A DNA stretch of 64,000 nt. Origin: Saprospiraceae bacterium. Lineage in GTDB: Bacteria; Bacteroidota; Bacteroidia; Chitinophagales; Saprospiraceae. The notes beneath the pieces were generated by a model, which was not told the origin of the DNA, ran no database searches, and saw only the letters and a program-made list of their open reading frames with translations. Shown here in pieces: positions 1-6,885 of the stretch; within the stretch, counting starts at the first letter, position 1; the number at the start of each line of letters is the position of its first letter. The DNA lies in contig JABSSL010000004.1 in the NCBI GenBank assembly GCA_013214355.1, forward strand, positions 62,001-126,000. Reading direction: 5' to 3'. Made by a program: the position numbers and the translations under genes.

Positions 1-206
1 TGCTGTGGATTGGCGAAACTGGCAGTTTGTAACATATATCCCTCCTGCAACATCCAACCGCCTAGGCCCATTCCTTTGAGGATAATGGTGTCGCCGGATT
101 CATTTACAATATGTTTGCCATTTGTAGTAAGGAAGCCTTGTGCAGAAATGGTAAAAGAAAGGAAAAATAGGCAAGTGCTTAGGAGAATCGCGTGCTTAAT
201 ACTCAT
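1..206 (-). CDS. Glycoside hydrolase family 5 (cellulase-like), N-terminus only
   Basis: The gene runs off the left edge; only about 68 residues are visible. Reading leftwards from the ATG at 206, a signal peptide (basic start, hydrophobic core, ending near TISAQ) is followed by GFLTTNGKHIVNESGDTI and then LKGMGLGGWMLQEGYML. A 'LKGxxLGGWMLQEGYM' segment shortly after the signal peptide is what I know from the first strand of secreted GH5 endoglucanases in Bacteroidota. An in-frame TAG lies 33 bases upstream of the ATG with no other ATG between, so the start is well fixed. The catalytic glutamates are outside the window, so activity cannot be judged. Role inferred: secreted polysaccharide (beta-glucan type) degradation. 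Confidence 0.72.
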   Translation of the reverse strand, partial: MSIKHAILLSTCLFFLSFTISAQGFLTTNGKHIVNESGDTIILKGMGLGGWMLQEGYMLQTASFANPQ

Positions 207-371
207 TGCGCTTGTTTTGAGTTTTATGACTAATTTCTAGTAAAGGAATTACCAGCGACTTAACAGTCGGATCATAATCCCATTAAGTATTAAGCAATAA
301 AGTGACAGGGACGTTGGACTAAAGATAAGCTTTTTGGGTAAGCCAGCTGGGTTGTTGGGTGAAAAACACCA

Positions 372-465
372 ACCACCACTTCGTTGTCGGCCCTATCCGT
401 TGTCGGTGTTTTTTCACGACCACCACTTCATTGTCGGCCCCATCCGTTGTCGGTGTTTTCACCGA
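372..465. repeat. 47-bp tandem duplication downstream of cimA
   Basis: A block beginning ACCACCACTTC at 372 recurs at 419 with a 47-bp period and only a few differences (G/A and T/C changes and a shorter T run). Both copies contain two TTGTCGG words. The second copy ends in the hairpin 446-469. The duplication lies in the 281-bp gap between the GH5 gene start and the 3' end of the citramalate synthase gene. No coding function is visible. Confidence 0.75.
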
Positions 466-469
466 CAAC
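446..469. terminator. Perfect 10-bp hairpin with T4 loop
   Basis: GTTGTCGGTG (446-455), loop TTTT, CACCGACAAC (460-469). It lies 18 bases beyond the stop of the minus-strand citramalate synthase gene, so it may serve as its transcription terminator, although no clear T-run follows on that strand. A second weaker hairpin (354-361 with 367-373) lies nearby. Confidence 0.45.
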
Positions 470-487
470 AAGGCGTGATCGGCGTGA

Positions 488-2032
488 TCAAGCCCTTTTC
501 TCCTCCCCCTTCATCCCCAATCCATTCTCGATCAAGTTCAACATCTTGATGGTAGCTTTGATCGCTGCCACTGCCTGATCCGAATCCAAGCCGGTAGTTT
601 TTACTTGTTTGTCATTCATTTCCCAGGTGATGGTGGTGCGGCAAAGGGCATGAGTTTCTCCACCAGGAGGGATGACTACTTTATAGTCGATCAGGGTGGG
701 ATAGGGCTTTTCTAGGCGTTCGTAGATGCGCCAAAGGGCATTCATGAAGGCATCGTATTGGCCATCTCCAGAGGCGGTCTCCTCGTGTAGCTGGCCATCA
801 ATTTCGATGCTGAGGGTTGCCATGGAGCGTAGGCCTGCGGCTACAGACAGCGCATAGTTCTTTACAATAATTTGCTGTTTAATCGGCATACTTTCCAATA
901 CATCAGCAATGATATAGGGGAGGTCTGCTTGGGTAACCACTTCTTTGCGATCACCGAGTTCATTGATTTTGCGGGTGAGCTTGCGCATGGATTCGGTATC
1001 CAATTCGATGCCCAGTTCATCTAGGTTTTTCTTAATGCTGGCTTTACCAGCAAGCTTACCCAGGGCGTAAGTCCGTTTGCGATCGAAGCGCTCGGGGTGA
1101 AGGTCATTAAAGTATAGATTGTTCTTATTGTCGCCATCGGCGTGGATACCGCTGGTTTGAGTAAAGACATTTTCTCCAATCAAGGGCTTATTGGGGGGGA
1201 TGCGGATGCCGGAGAATGATTCCACCATTTTACTTACCGCAAAAAGCTTTTTCTCATTCACATTCATTTCATGATGTAACATGTCTTTCACTACACCAAT
1301 TACACTAGACAAAGGAACATTACCTGCCCTTTCGCCTAACCCATTGAGGGTAGTGTGAAGGCAGTTGATTCCGGCTTTCACTGCTGTGTAGACATTAGCT
1401 GTAGCTAAATCATAATCATTATGCGCATGAAAGTCGAATTGTACGTCTGGAAAGCGACGTAGCATTTGACCACAAAAATCGCCTGCCTCGTCTGGGCTCA
1501 AAATACCGAGGGTATCCGGTAGCATAATTCTAGCTACTTGCTGTTTTGCGAGCGCCTCTACCATTTGAAAGACATACTCGGGACTATTTCGCATCCCGTT
1601 AGACCAATCCTCCAGGTAGATATTGACGGTGATGCCCATGGTTTTGGCATGCTGAATAACTTCTTGGATGCCTTCGAGGTGTTCTGCTGGTGTTTTTCGC
1701 AATTGCTCTTGGCAATGCTTCAGCGAACCTTTGCAAAGTAAGTTGATCACCTGGCCACCTACTTCCTTGATCCAGCTTAAGGATCGATCTTTATCAACAA
1801 AGCCCAGGATTTCTACTCGCTCTCCCAATCCACTGGCATTGGCCCAATCTAATATCTTTTTAGCGCCTTGGAATTCGCCATCAGAAACGAGTGCGGAGGC
1901 AATTTCGATACGATCCACCTTTAACTCCTCAAGCAATAACTTAGCAACACGTAATTTTTCACTGTCTGTAAAAGACACGCCAGATGTTTGTTCACCATCC
2001 CGCAAGGTGGTATCCATCACCGTGATTTTCAT
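488..2032 (-). CDS. cimA: (R)-citramalate synthase, Leptospira type (LeuA family)
   Basis: 514 residues. The enzyme would condense pyruvate with acetyl-CoA to (R)-citramalate, the first step of the pyruvate route to isoleucine. The HMGL-like barrel starts at once with DTTLRDGEQTSGVSF (residues 7-21), has the metal-binding HAHND (202-206) and GLGERAGN (231-237); the C-terminal third (about 370-505) is the LeuA-type regulatory dimer domain. Blocks such as NIYLEDWSNGMRNSPEYV and EILGFVD...WIK match, from memory, the Leptospira CimA much better than ordinary 2-isopropylmalate synthase, and the length agrees. No other leu/ilv gene is adjacent, so substrate (pyruvate versus 2-oxoisovalerate) is inferred from sequence class only. 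The N-terminus lacks the 5-10 residues usual before the first strand. Cytosolic. Confidence 0.85.
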   Translation of the reverse strand: MKITVMDTTLRDGEQTSGVSFTDSEKLRVAKLLLEELKVDRIEIASALVSDGEFQGAKKILDWANASGLGERVEILGFVDKDRSLSWIKEVGGQVINLLCKGSLKHCQEQLRKTPAEHLEGIQEVIQHAKTMGITVNIYLEDWSNGMRNSPEYVFQMVEALAKQQVARIMLPDTLGILSPDEAGDFCGQMLRRFPDVQFDFHAHNDYDLATANVYTAVKAGINCLHTTLNGLGERAGNVPLSSVIGVVKDMLHHEMNVNEKKLFAVSKMVESFSGIRIPPNKPLIGENVFTQTSGIHADGDNKNNLYFNDLHPERFDRKRTYALGKLAGKASIKKNLDELGIELDTESMRKLTRKINELGDRKEVVTQADLPYIIADVLESMPIKQQIIVKNYALSVAAGLRSMATLSIEIDGQLHEETASGDGQYDAFMNALWRIYERLEKPYPTLIDYKVVIPPGGETHALCRTTITWEMNDKQVKTTGLDSDQAVAAIKATIKMLNLIENGLGMKGEEKRA

Positions 2033-2166
2033 GACCTCATGGTTTGCAGAATACCTTTGGTAGAGGTATCCCGATTTCGATATACAAAATTGAAAAAGCT
2101 TGGCTGCTTATAGTCCCGGCAAAGGCACTATGTAAATGGTTAGGAAGAGCAAAAATATAAAACCTT

Positions 2167-2270
2167 CTTTGATAAATCCCGTGGACCATCATAAAATGGG
2201 GTAAAAAAGGGCTTGGATTAAGAGAGGAGCTGCTTTTTTACAGTACCATCAAATACGGGATTTATCAAAG
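2167..2270. repeat. 104-bp element with perfect 16-bp terminal inverted repeats
   Basis: CTTTGATAAATCCCGT at 2167-2182 is repeated exactly in inverse at 2255-2270, with a 72-base spacer. Inside, GTAAAAAAG and CTTTTTTAC (9 bp) pair again, as do ATGG/CCAT words, so the whole element can fold into one long imperfect hairpin. It lies in the cimA leader (the ATG is at 2032) and downstream of the TMEM220 gene. It could be a terminator plus leader structure or a small inverted-repeat mobile element; no flanking target duplication is obvious. Confidence 0.7.
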
Positions 2271-2292
2271 GGATAGCAAGGATAAGGGCTAT

Positions 2293-2652
2293 TCATGATG
2301 ATTTTCTACTGGAAATGAACAACCAGCCCAGCGCAATTCCCGCAATTAGCAAACCTAGAAATTCGCGGGTCAGTTCAACGTGTGGAGATTCCGCCTTCAT
2401 ACTGCCAGTGATTGTTGGCATACCCATGTTGACCCAGTTGATAAAGTCAGGGAGTAAGGTTGCCATCCAAATGACAATGATCGCTAGACCACCGATCGTT
2501 GCATACTGGTGATTTCGCCCTACGGCTGATAAGCCAAAGAGAAGGGCTACGTAAATATACAGTGCTACCCAAGCCCAGGGGTCTACATCATTTAATTGTA
2601 CGACCGCAAAAAGAACAAATAGGACACTGAGGACGATTTTTGCAATTTTCAT
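2293..2652 (-). CDS. TMEM220-family small integral membrane protein
   Basis: 119 residues with four predicted membrane spans (about 4-20, 28-44, 51-70 and 98-114). The stretch VVQLNDVDPWAWVALYIY after the first span is the hallmark I associate with the TMEM220 family (Q-x-NDxDPWxW). The family occurs in eukaryotes and many Bacteroidota and has no established function. The gene follows the TonB-dependent receptor on the same strand with a 53-base gap holding three copies of a 10-mer, so co-transcription is possible. A 260-bp gap with a long inverted repeat separates it from cimA. Confidence 0.75.
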   Translation of the reverse strand: MKIAKIVLSVLFVLFAVVQLNDVDPWAWVALYIYVALLFGLSAVGRNHQYATIGGLAIIVIWMATLLPDFINWVNMGMPTITGSMKAESPHVELTREFLGLLIAGIALGWLFISSRKSS

Positions 2653-2664
2653 TTTTCTTATGTG

Positions 2665-2703
2665 TTAGGTTGGTATTTCGTTTTAGGTTGGTGTTAGGTT
2701 GTT
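2665..2703. repeat. Three copies of a TTAGGTTGGT decamer
   Basis: TTAGGTTGGT at 2665-2674 and 2683-2692, and TTAGGTTGTT at 2694-2703. They fill the 53-base gap between the receptor stop and the TMEM220 start and would sit in the TMEM220 leader. Could be a simple slippage product. Confidence 0.6.
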
Positions 2704-2705
2704 GC

Positions 2706-5057
2706 TTAAAAGGATACTCGATAGCTTAAGATGGGGATGATAGTTAATTGATTTTTGACAATTACCTCCCCCAATAGTGCATCGAAATAACTGAAGGCAA
2801 CGTTTTGACGATTTGTTAAGTTCTGTATGTCTAAAGACCAAGTATTGCTACTGTTACCTTTGCTGGTTTTATAATAAATCCGAAGATCCGTGCGGAAGTA
2901 ATCTTTCTGCTGCTCTGTAAATGCTAAGTCATCGATAAAGATGGTTGTTCCATTATTCAGCGAGGCCTCTACATCTATAGGAGTGGCCCGAAAGCCTCCC
3001 AAGTAGGCGATTCTGCCATTAATGCCTAGTCTACGATCCTTGTTCTTTCGGCCCTGCCAATGCCATTCTTTACCCAGCGTTGCGTTAAAAATATAATTGC
3101 CGTTAAAGCGGGAATCTCTTTCGATGCCATCACTCCCGGCGTAGGTGGATTCATAAAGACTGAGGTTGAAAAGATAATAAAGCCCGGACGTCACAAATTT
3201 CTGTAGACTTAATTCTACGCCATAGTTGTCCCCCGTTCCAGCATTGATCAAAGGAAAAGCTAAACTGGAAGCCTGTTGATTGATGGCGGAAAAGGAGTTA
3301 TTGGTATTAGCCGCAATCGGTACATCAAAAAGGCGTTGATAATAAACTTCGCCGCGCAAGACCGTAGTAGGTTCAGGTTGATATTCATATCCGAGTACTA
3401 GGTGGTGAGCTCGGGTAAAGTCCAAATCCTGGTTTGATTGGTCATTATTGGTGATGGCAAAGTAGAGCTCAGGCTGTTGGAGCTGGCTGTGTAGCCCATA
3501 AGAAAGACTAAGTTGATGTTGAGAGCTAAGCGTCCACTCCAAAGAAGCTCGTGGTTCTAAGGCACTGCTTTCGGTGAAGTCGAAATAAGCAAACTGTAGT
3601 CCGGTGTTTAGTCGCCATTGTTTGCCCAGGATGGTTTGAAGGTTTACGTAGGGTTGATAAAGCCATCCCCCGCCAGCTCTATCCGTTCGGCCGGTGATGG
3701 GATCGCCAGGTGGATTCAAATCATAAGTTTGATTAAGCAAATGGAAGCCGGTTCTGATTTTAGTTCTAGAAGATAGCTTGTGCTGATAAAAACTATGAAT
3801 GGATAACTTCTCCTGCTGGTAGTAATCTGCTTCCCAAGGTTGTGGAGCTAGATCGGTATCTAAAATCTCAGAAACTCTACTGCTGGTGAGTGCGGAAATA
3901 GCGACGCTAGTTTTCCAATTGCCTTTTGTGCCTACAGGCTGGCCATACGTAGCTCCTAAAGCCCCCATTCTAGAAGCATAATCGATGTCAAAGCGGTCTT
4001 TGTTCTCATCCCAGAGGGTAGAATCTCGTTCTGCATTGAAGATGTTATCACTTAAGCCTCCCATCCCAAAAAGCGTTAAACGTCCACCTTTTTTGTTTGG
4101 GAAGACCAGATTGAAAGATAAGTCCTGAAAAGAGATATCTTCATCTCCAACCGGAACGCCCATGAGGCTAAGTAAACCGACAAAGGAGTACCTATAATTG
4201 ACCAAGTAGGAGGCATCTGTATCGTCATTGATAGGCCCTTCAGAGGAAAGTTCTAAACCAATCAACCCTGCCTGGGCAGTGAATTCATGTTTTTGATTAT
4301 TACCTGCTCGCAGGTACATGTCCATCACCCCGGAAAGCGCATTTCCGTAAGAAACAGGAAAAGCGCCCGTATGAAAGTAGGAGGTTCCCAATAGCTGTGC
4401 GCTCAGGATATTCACACCACCACCATTGGCAGTAGTTTGATCGCTAAAAGTACCAGCGTTGGGCGTATGGTTGGGATTGACAATATCGACACCTTCTAGC
4501 CGCCAAAGAATATTGTTGGGAGACTGACCTCGGATAGAAATTCCATTCGCTTGATCATTGGTTTGTACTACTCCGGAGAAGGTGCTTACCAGGCGTGCTG
4601 GGTCAAAGAAAGTGGCTGGAAAACGGAGGGTTTCTTCTACGGTTAGCGTCTTCACGGTTGGGGCCATACTCTGTATATCGCTCCTTTGTGCACGCACCAC
4701 GATGGCGGCTATATCTGACACAGCTTCTGTCAGCTGAAACTCCAAGACCAATTCCTTGCCACTTTCAAGCAGCAATTCCGTCAGGGTTTGGGATTGATAG
4801 CCCAAATAACTAACCTGCGCTTGATATCGGCCCACTGGGACATTGGAAAGTTGGAATTTTCCCAAACTGTCTGTGCTTGTTCCCAGCTCCGTCTCCAATA
4901 AAATCACCGAAGCACCAATCAGGGGCATACCAGTATCGCCATCTAATACCTTGCCTCTGATGGTCTCAGTATATACCTGTCCGAACAGTGGGATTGAGAC
5001 AGATAGAAATAACCAAATAAGGAGAGATTTAGAGACTCGAAAAACGCCTTTTTTCAT
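2706..5057 (-). CDS. TonB-dependent outer-membrane receptor with carboxypeptidase-like N-terminal domain
   Basis: 783 residues. A signal peptide (cleavage after LFGQ) is followed by a carboxypeptidase regulatory-like beta-sandwich (about 30-115: RGKVLDGDTGMPLIGASV ... GKFQLSNVPVGRYQAQVSYLGYQ), a plug domain (about 120-240, with SIRGQSPNNILWRLEGVDIVNPNH) and a beta-barrel ending in a hydrophobic C-terminal strand closing on phenylalanine (SYRVSF). It would take up a ligand across the outer membrane, energised by TonB. There is no SusD-like partner beside it, so it is not a classical polysaccharide-utilisation pair and the substrate cannot be predicted. The barrel is relatively small for this family. 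The intergenic space up to 5316 serves as a divergent promoter region. Confidence 0.85.
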   Translation of the reverse strand: MKKGVFRVSKSLLIWLFLSVSIPLFGQVYTETIRGKVLDGDTGMPLIGASVILLETELGTSTDSLGKFQLSNVPVGRYQAQVSYLGYQSQTLTELLLESGKELVLEFQLTEAVSDIAAIVVRAQRSDIQSMAPTVKTLTVEETLRFPATFFDPARLVSTFSGVVQTNDQANGISIRGQSPNNILWRLEGVDIVNPNHTPNAGTFSDQTTANGGGVNILSAQLLGTSYFHTGAFPVSYGNALSGVMDMYLRAGNNQKHEFTAQAGLIGLELSSEGPINDDTDASYLVNYRYSFVGLLSLMGVPVGDEDISFQDLSFNLVFPNKKGGRLTLFGMGGLSDNIFNAERDSTLWDENKDRFDIDYASRMGALGATYGQPVGTKGNWKTSVAISALTSSRVSEILDTDLAPQPWEADYYQQEKLSIHSFYQHKLSSRTKIRTGFHLLNQTYDLNPPGDPITGRTDRAGGGWLYQPYVNLQTILGKQWRLNTGLQFAYFDFTESSALEPRASLEWTLSSQHQLSLSYGLHSQLQQPELYFAITNNDQSNQDLDFTRAHHLVLGYEYQPEPTTVLRGEVYYQRLFDVPIAANTNNSFSAINQQASSLAFPLINAGTGDNYGVELSLQKFVTSGLYYLFNLSLYESTYAGSDGIERDSRFNGNYIFNATLGKEWHWQGRKNKDRRLGINGRIAYLGGFRATPIDVEASLNNGTTIFIDDLAFTEQQKDYFRTDLRIYYKTSKGNSSNTWSLDIQNLTNRQNVAFSYFDALLGEVIVKNQLTIIPILSYRVSF

Positions 5058-5238
5058 AAACCACGACTTTGACTCAAAGATAGAGTATTAGTGGCTATGA
5101 AAATAGAACTTTTGTCACCCTGTAGTCAATATTCCCAAGGTCATCAAGCGCCTGCTTTTCTGGGCTTCCCCTCTGTTTATACCACTTAGATCGGATTTGG
5201 CTTAATTCGTTGCCAAGAACTTTAATAGAGGGCTTAAA

Positions 5239-5270
5239 TTCGGCCAAGTTTGTAGCATTTTGTACTTTCG
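5239..5270 (+). promoter_or_regulatory. Possible promoter of the thioredoxin-like lipoprotein gene
   Basis: TACTTTCG at 5263-5270 resembles the Bacteroidota -7 element (TAnnTTTG); 20 bases upstream is TTCG, a weak match to the -33 TTTG. A transcript from here would have a leader of about 40 bases before the ATG at 5316. Motif match only. Confidence 0.3.
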
Positions 5271-5315
5271 AGCTTTCAAGAAATAGGTATAGATCAACGA
5301 AAAATAGATAATCCT

Positions 5316-6785
5316 ATGAAACGTTTATGGTTCATAATTAGTGTGCTGGTTTTCCTCGCTGCTTGTTCCGCGAAGGACCCCGCGCAACAGTCGACTACAG
5401 CTACTACCGCTAGCAATAACGGTCCTATCATCTCTGCAGTGGCAAGTGGCCCGGCCGATATCAATGTGCAAGTACAAGGCTTGAGTGGTGGCGTGGCTAA
5501 GCTGATTGGGGTGTATGCTGAAAATCGCTACTTGGCTGATTCTGCCGCAGTGGATGGCAGCGGCAAATTCAGATTTGCTAACCCTAATGGGTATACGCCC
5601 GGCCTGTTCTTTGTTCTGCTTCCTGATAATTCCAACTTCCAATTGCTATTGGATCAAGACCAGGAAATGAACGTGGTCATGCAAGCTGGAGCTATGGCTA
5701 CCTCCATGCAAGTAACGGGAAGTTTAGATAATGAATTGATGTATCAGAGTTTTGCCTTCGAGCGAGAACAACGGGCTAAGTTTGATCCCATTTCTCAACG
5801 CTTAAAGCAACTGACACCTGGTACCCCAGAGCATACCCAAGTGCAGGCACAGTTTAATGCTGAAGTAGCTAAAAGGAAGAGTTTCTTAGATAATCTGCAG
5901 AAAGAGCATCCTAATTCTTTCTTCACTAAATTCAAAATTGCAGGACAAAACCCGGAGATCAAGGATTTTAAAAATCCTGATGGTTCTACCGATCAGTATG
6001 CGCAGGTACACTACTTCAGAACCCATATGTGGGATAATGTGGATTTTAATGACGAGCGCCTGGTTCGGACCCCCGTTATCTTGAATAAGCTAAAGCGATA
6101 TATTACGGAATTGACGGTGCAACACCCCGATTCACTGAATCAGGCGGCGGACTTCTTGCTGGAGAAGGTCTTGAATAAACCTGAGTTCTTCAAGTTCTTT
6201 GCCAATTGGATCACCCTGCAGTATGAGCCAACTAAGACCACACTGATGGATCCTGAAGCCGTGTTCACGCATATGGTCCAAACTTATTTCACCTATGAGC
6301 GCGCTTTCTGGTCAGATTCAGTGCAAGTACATGGTCTACAGTTGCGTGCACATGAGATGTCTGCTAGTTTGGTAGGCAAGCAAGCCCCCAATGTTACCGC
6401 GCAGGATCAAAACGGTCAGACTAGATCTCTACTGGATTCCAAGAAGCCATACATAGTGGTATATATGTATGACCCTAATTGTGATAATTGTGCGATCGAG
6501 ACGCCAAAATTGGCCCAGTTCTATCGAGCTAATAAAAGCTTGGTTGATGTATTTGGAATTGTACTCAATACGAATGACCAGGAGTGGAAAAACTATATCG
6601 CCAAGAACGGCTTGCAAGAATGGACGCATGTATATGACCCAACCAATCGCGCCATTTACGCTACTTACTTTGTAGATCATACGCCTGAGATTTATGTACT
6701 AAATCCAGATCGGAAGATCATTGCTAAGAACTTGAAAACAGAACAGATTGCCGAGGTAATTAACCGGGATCAGTCGGGGAGCTAG
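5316..6785 (+). CDS. Thioredoxin-like lipoprotein (DUF4369/DUF5106/TlpA-type)
   Basis: 489 residues. The N-terminus is a lipoprotein signal with lipobox LAAC at about 15-18. Residues 45-140 form a beta-rich DUF4369-like domain (VQVQGLSGGVAKLIGVYAE ... LLPDNSNFQLLLDQDQEMNVVM). Residues 140-345 are helical and contain FRTHMWDNVDFNDERLVRTPV, typical of DUF5106. From about 355 (VGKQAPNVTAQDQNGQT) comes a thioredoxin/AhpC-type fold with CDNC as active-site CxxC. It is probably anchored in the envelope facing the periplasm, acting in disulfide exchange or thiol-dependent repair; partners are unknown. A strong bidirectional terminator follows at 6824-6866. Confidence 0.8.
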   Translation: MKRLWFIISVLVFLAACSAKDPAQQSTTATTASNNGPIISAVASGPADINVQVQGLSGGVAKLIGVYAENRYLADSAAVDGSGKFRFANPNGYTPGLFFVLLPDNSNFQLLLDQDQEMNVVMQAGAMATSMQVTGSLDNELMYQSFAFEREQRAKFDPISQRLKQLTPGTPEHTQVQAQFNAEVAKRKSFLDNLQKEHPNSFFTKFKIAGQNPEIKDFKNPDGSTDQYAQVHYFRTHMWDNVDFNDERLVRTPVILNKLKRYITELTVQHPDSLNQAADFLLEKVLNKPEFFKFFANWITLQYEPTKTTLMDPEAVFTHMVQTYFTYERAFWSDSVQVHGLQLRAHEMSASLVGKQAPNVTAQDQNGQTRSLLDSKKPYIVVYMYDPNCDNCAIETPKLAQFYRANKSLVDVFGIVLNTNDQEWKNYIAKNGLQEWTHVYDPTNRAIYATYFVDHTPEIYVLNPDRKIIAKNLKTEQIAEVINRDQSGS

Positions 6786-6823
6786 CGATAAGATGGGTAC
6801 GCTCTTGAGTATTCATTGAGTAA

Positions 6824-6866
6824 AAAACAAAAAGCCAGACCTGTCGATGGTCTGGCTTTTTGTTTT
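6824..6866. terminator. Strong bidirectional Rho-independent terminator
   Basis: An 18-bp perfect stem (6824-6841 with 6849-6866) around loop TGTCGAT; the core is AAAAAGCCAGACC / GGTCTGGCTTTTT, with A-tract and T-tract on opposite sides. It sits between the convergent lipoprotein gene (+) and CotH gene (-) and can terminate both. Confidence 0.9.
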
Positions 6867-6885
6867 CCTGCTGGAAATCTTGAAC

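Noticed and set aside
2706-5057. SusC/SusD polysaccharide-utilisation locus
   Set aside because: The receptor is short for SusC and there is no SusD-like lipoprotein or glycoside hydrolase adjacent.
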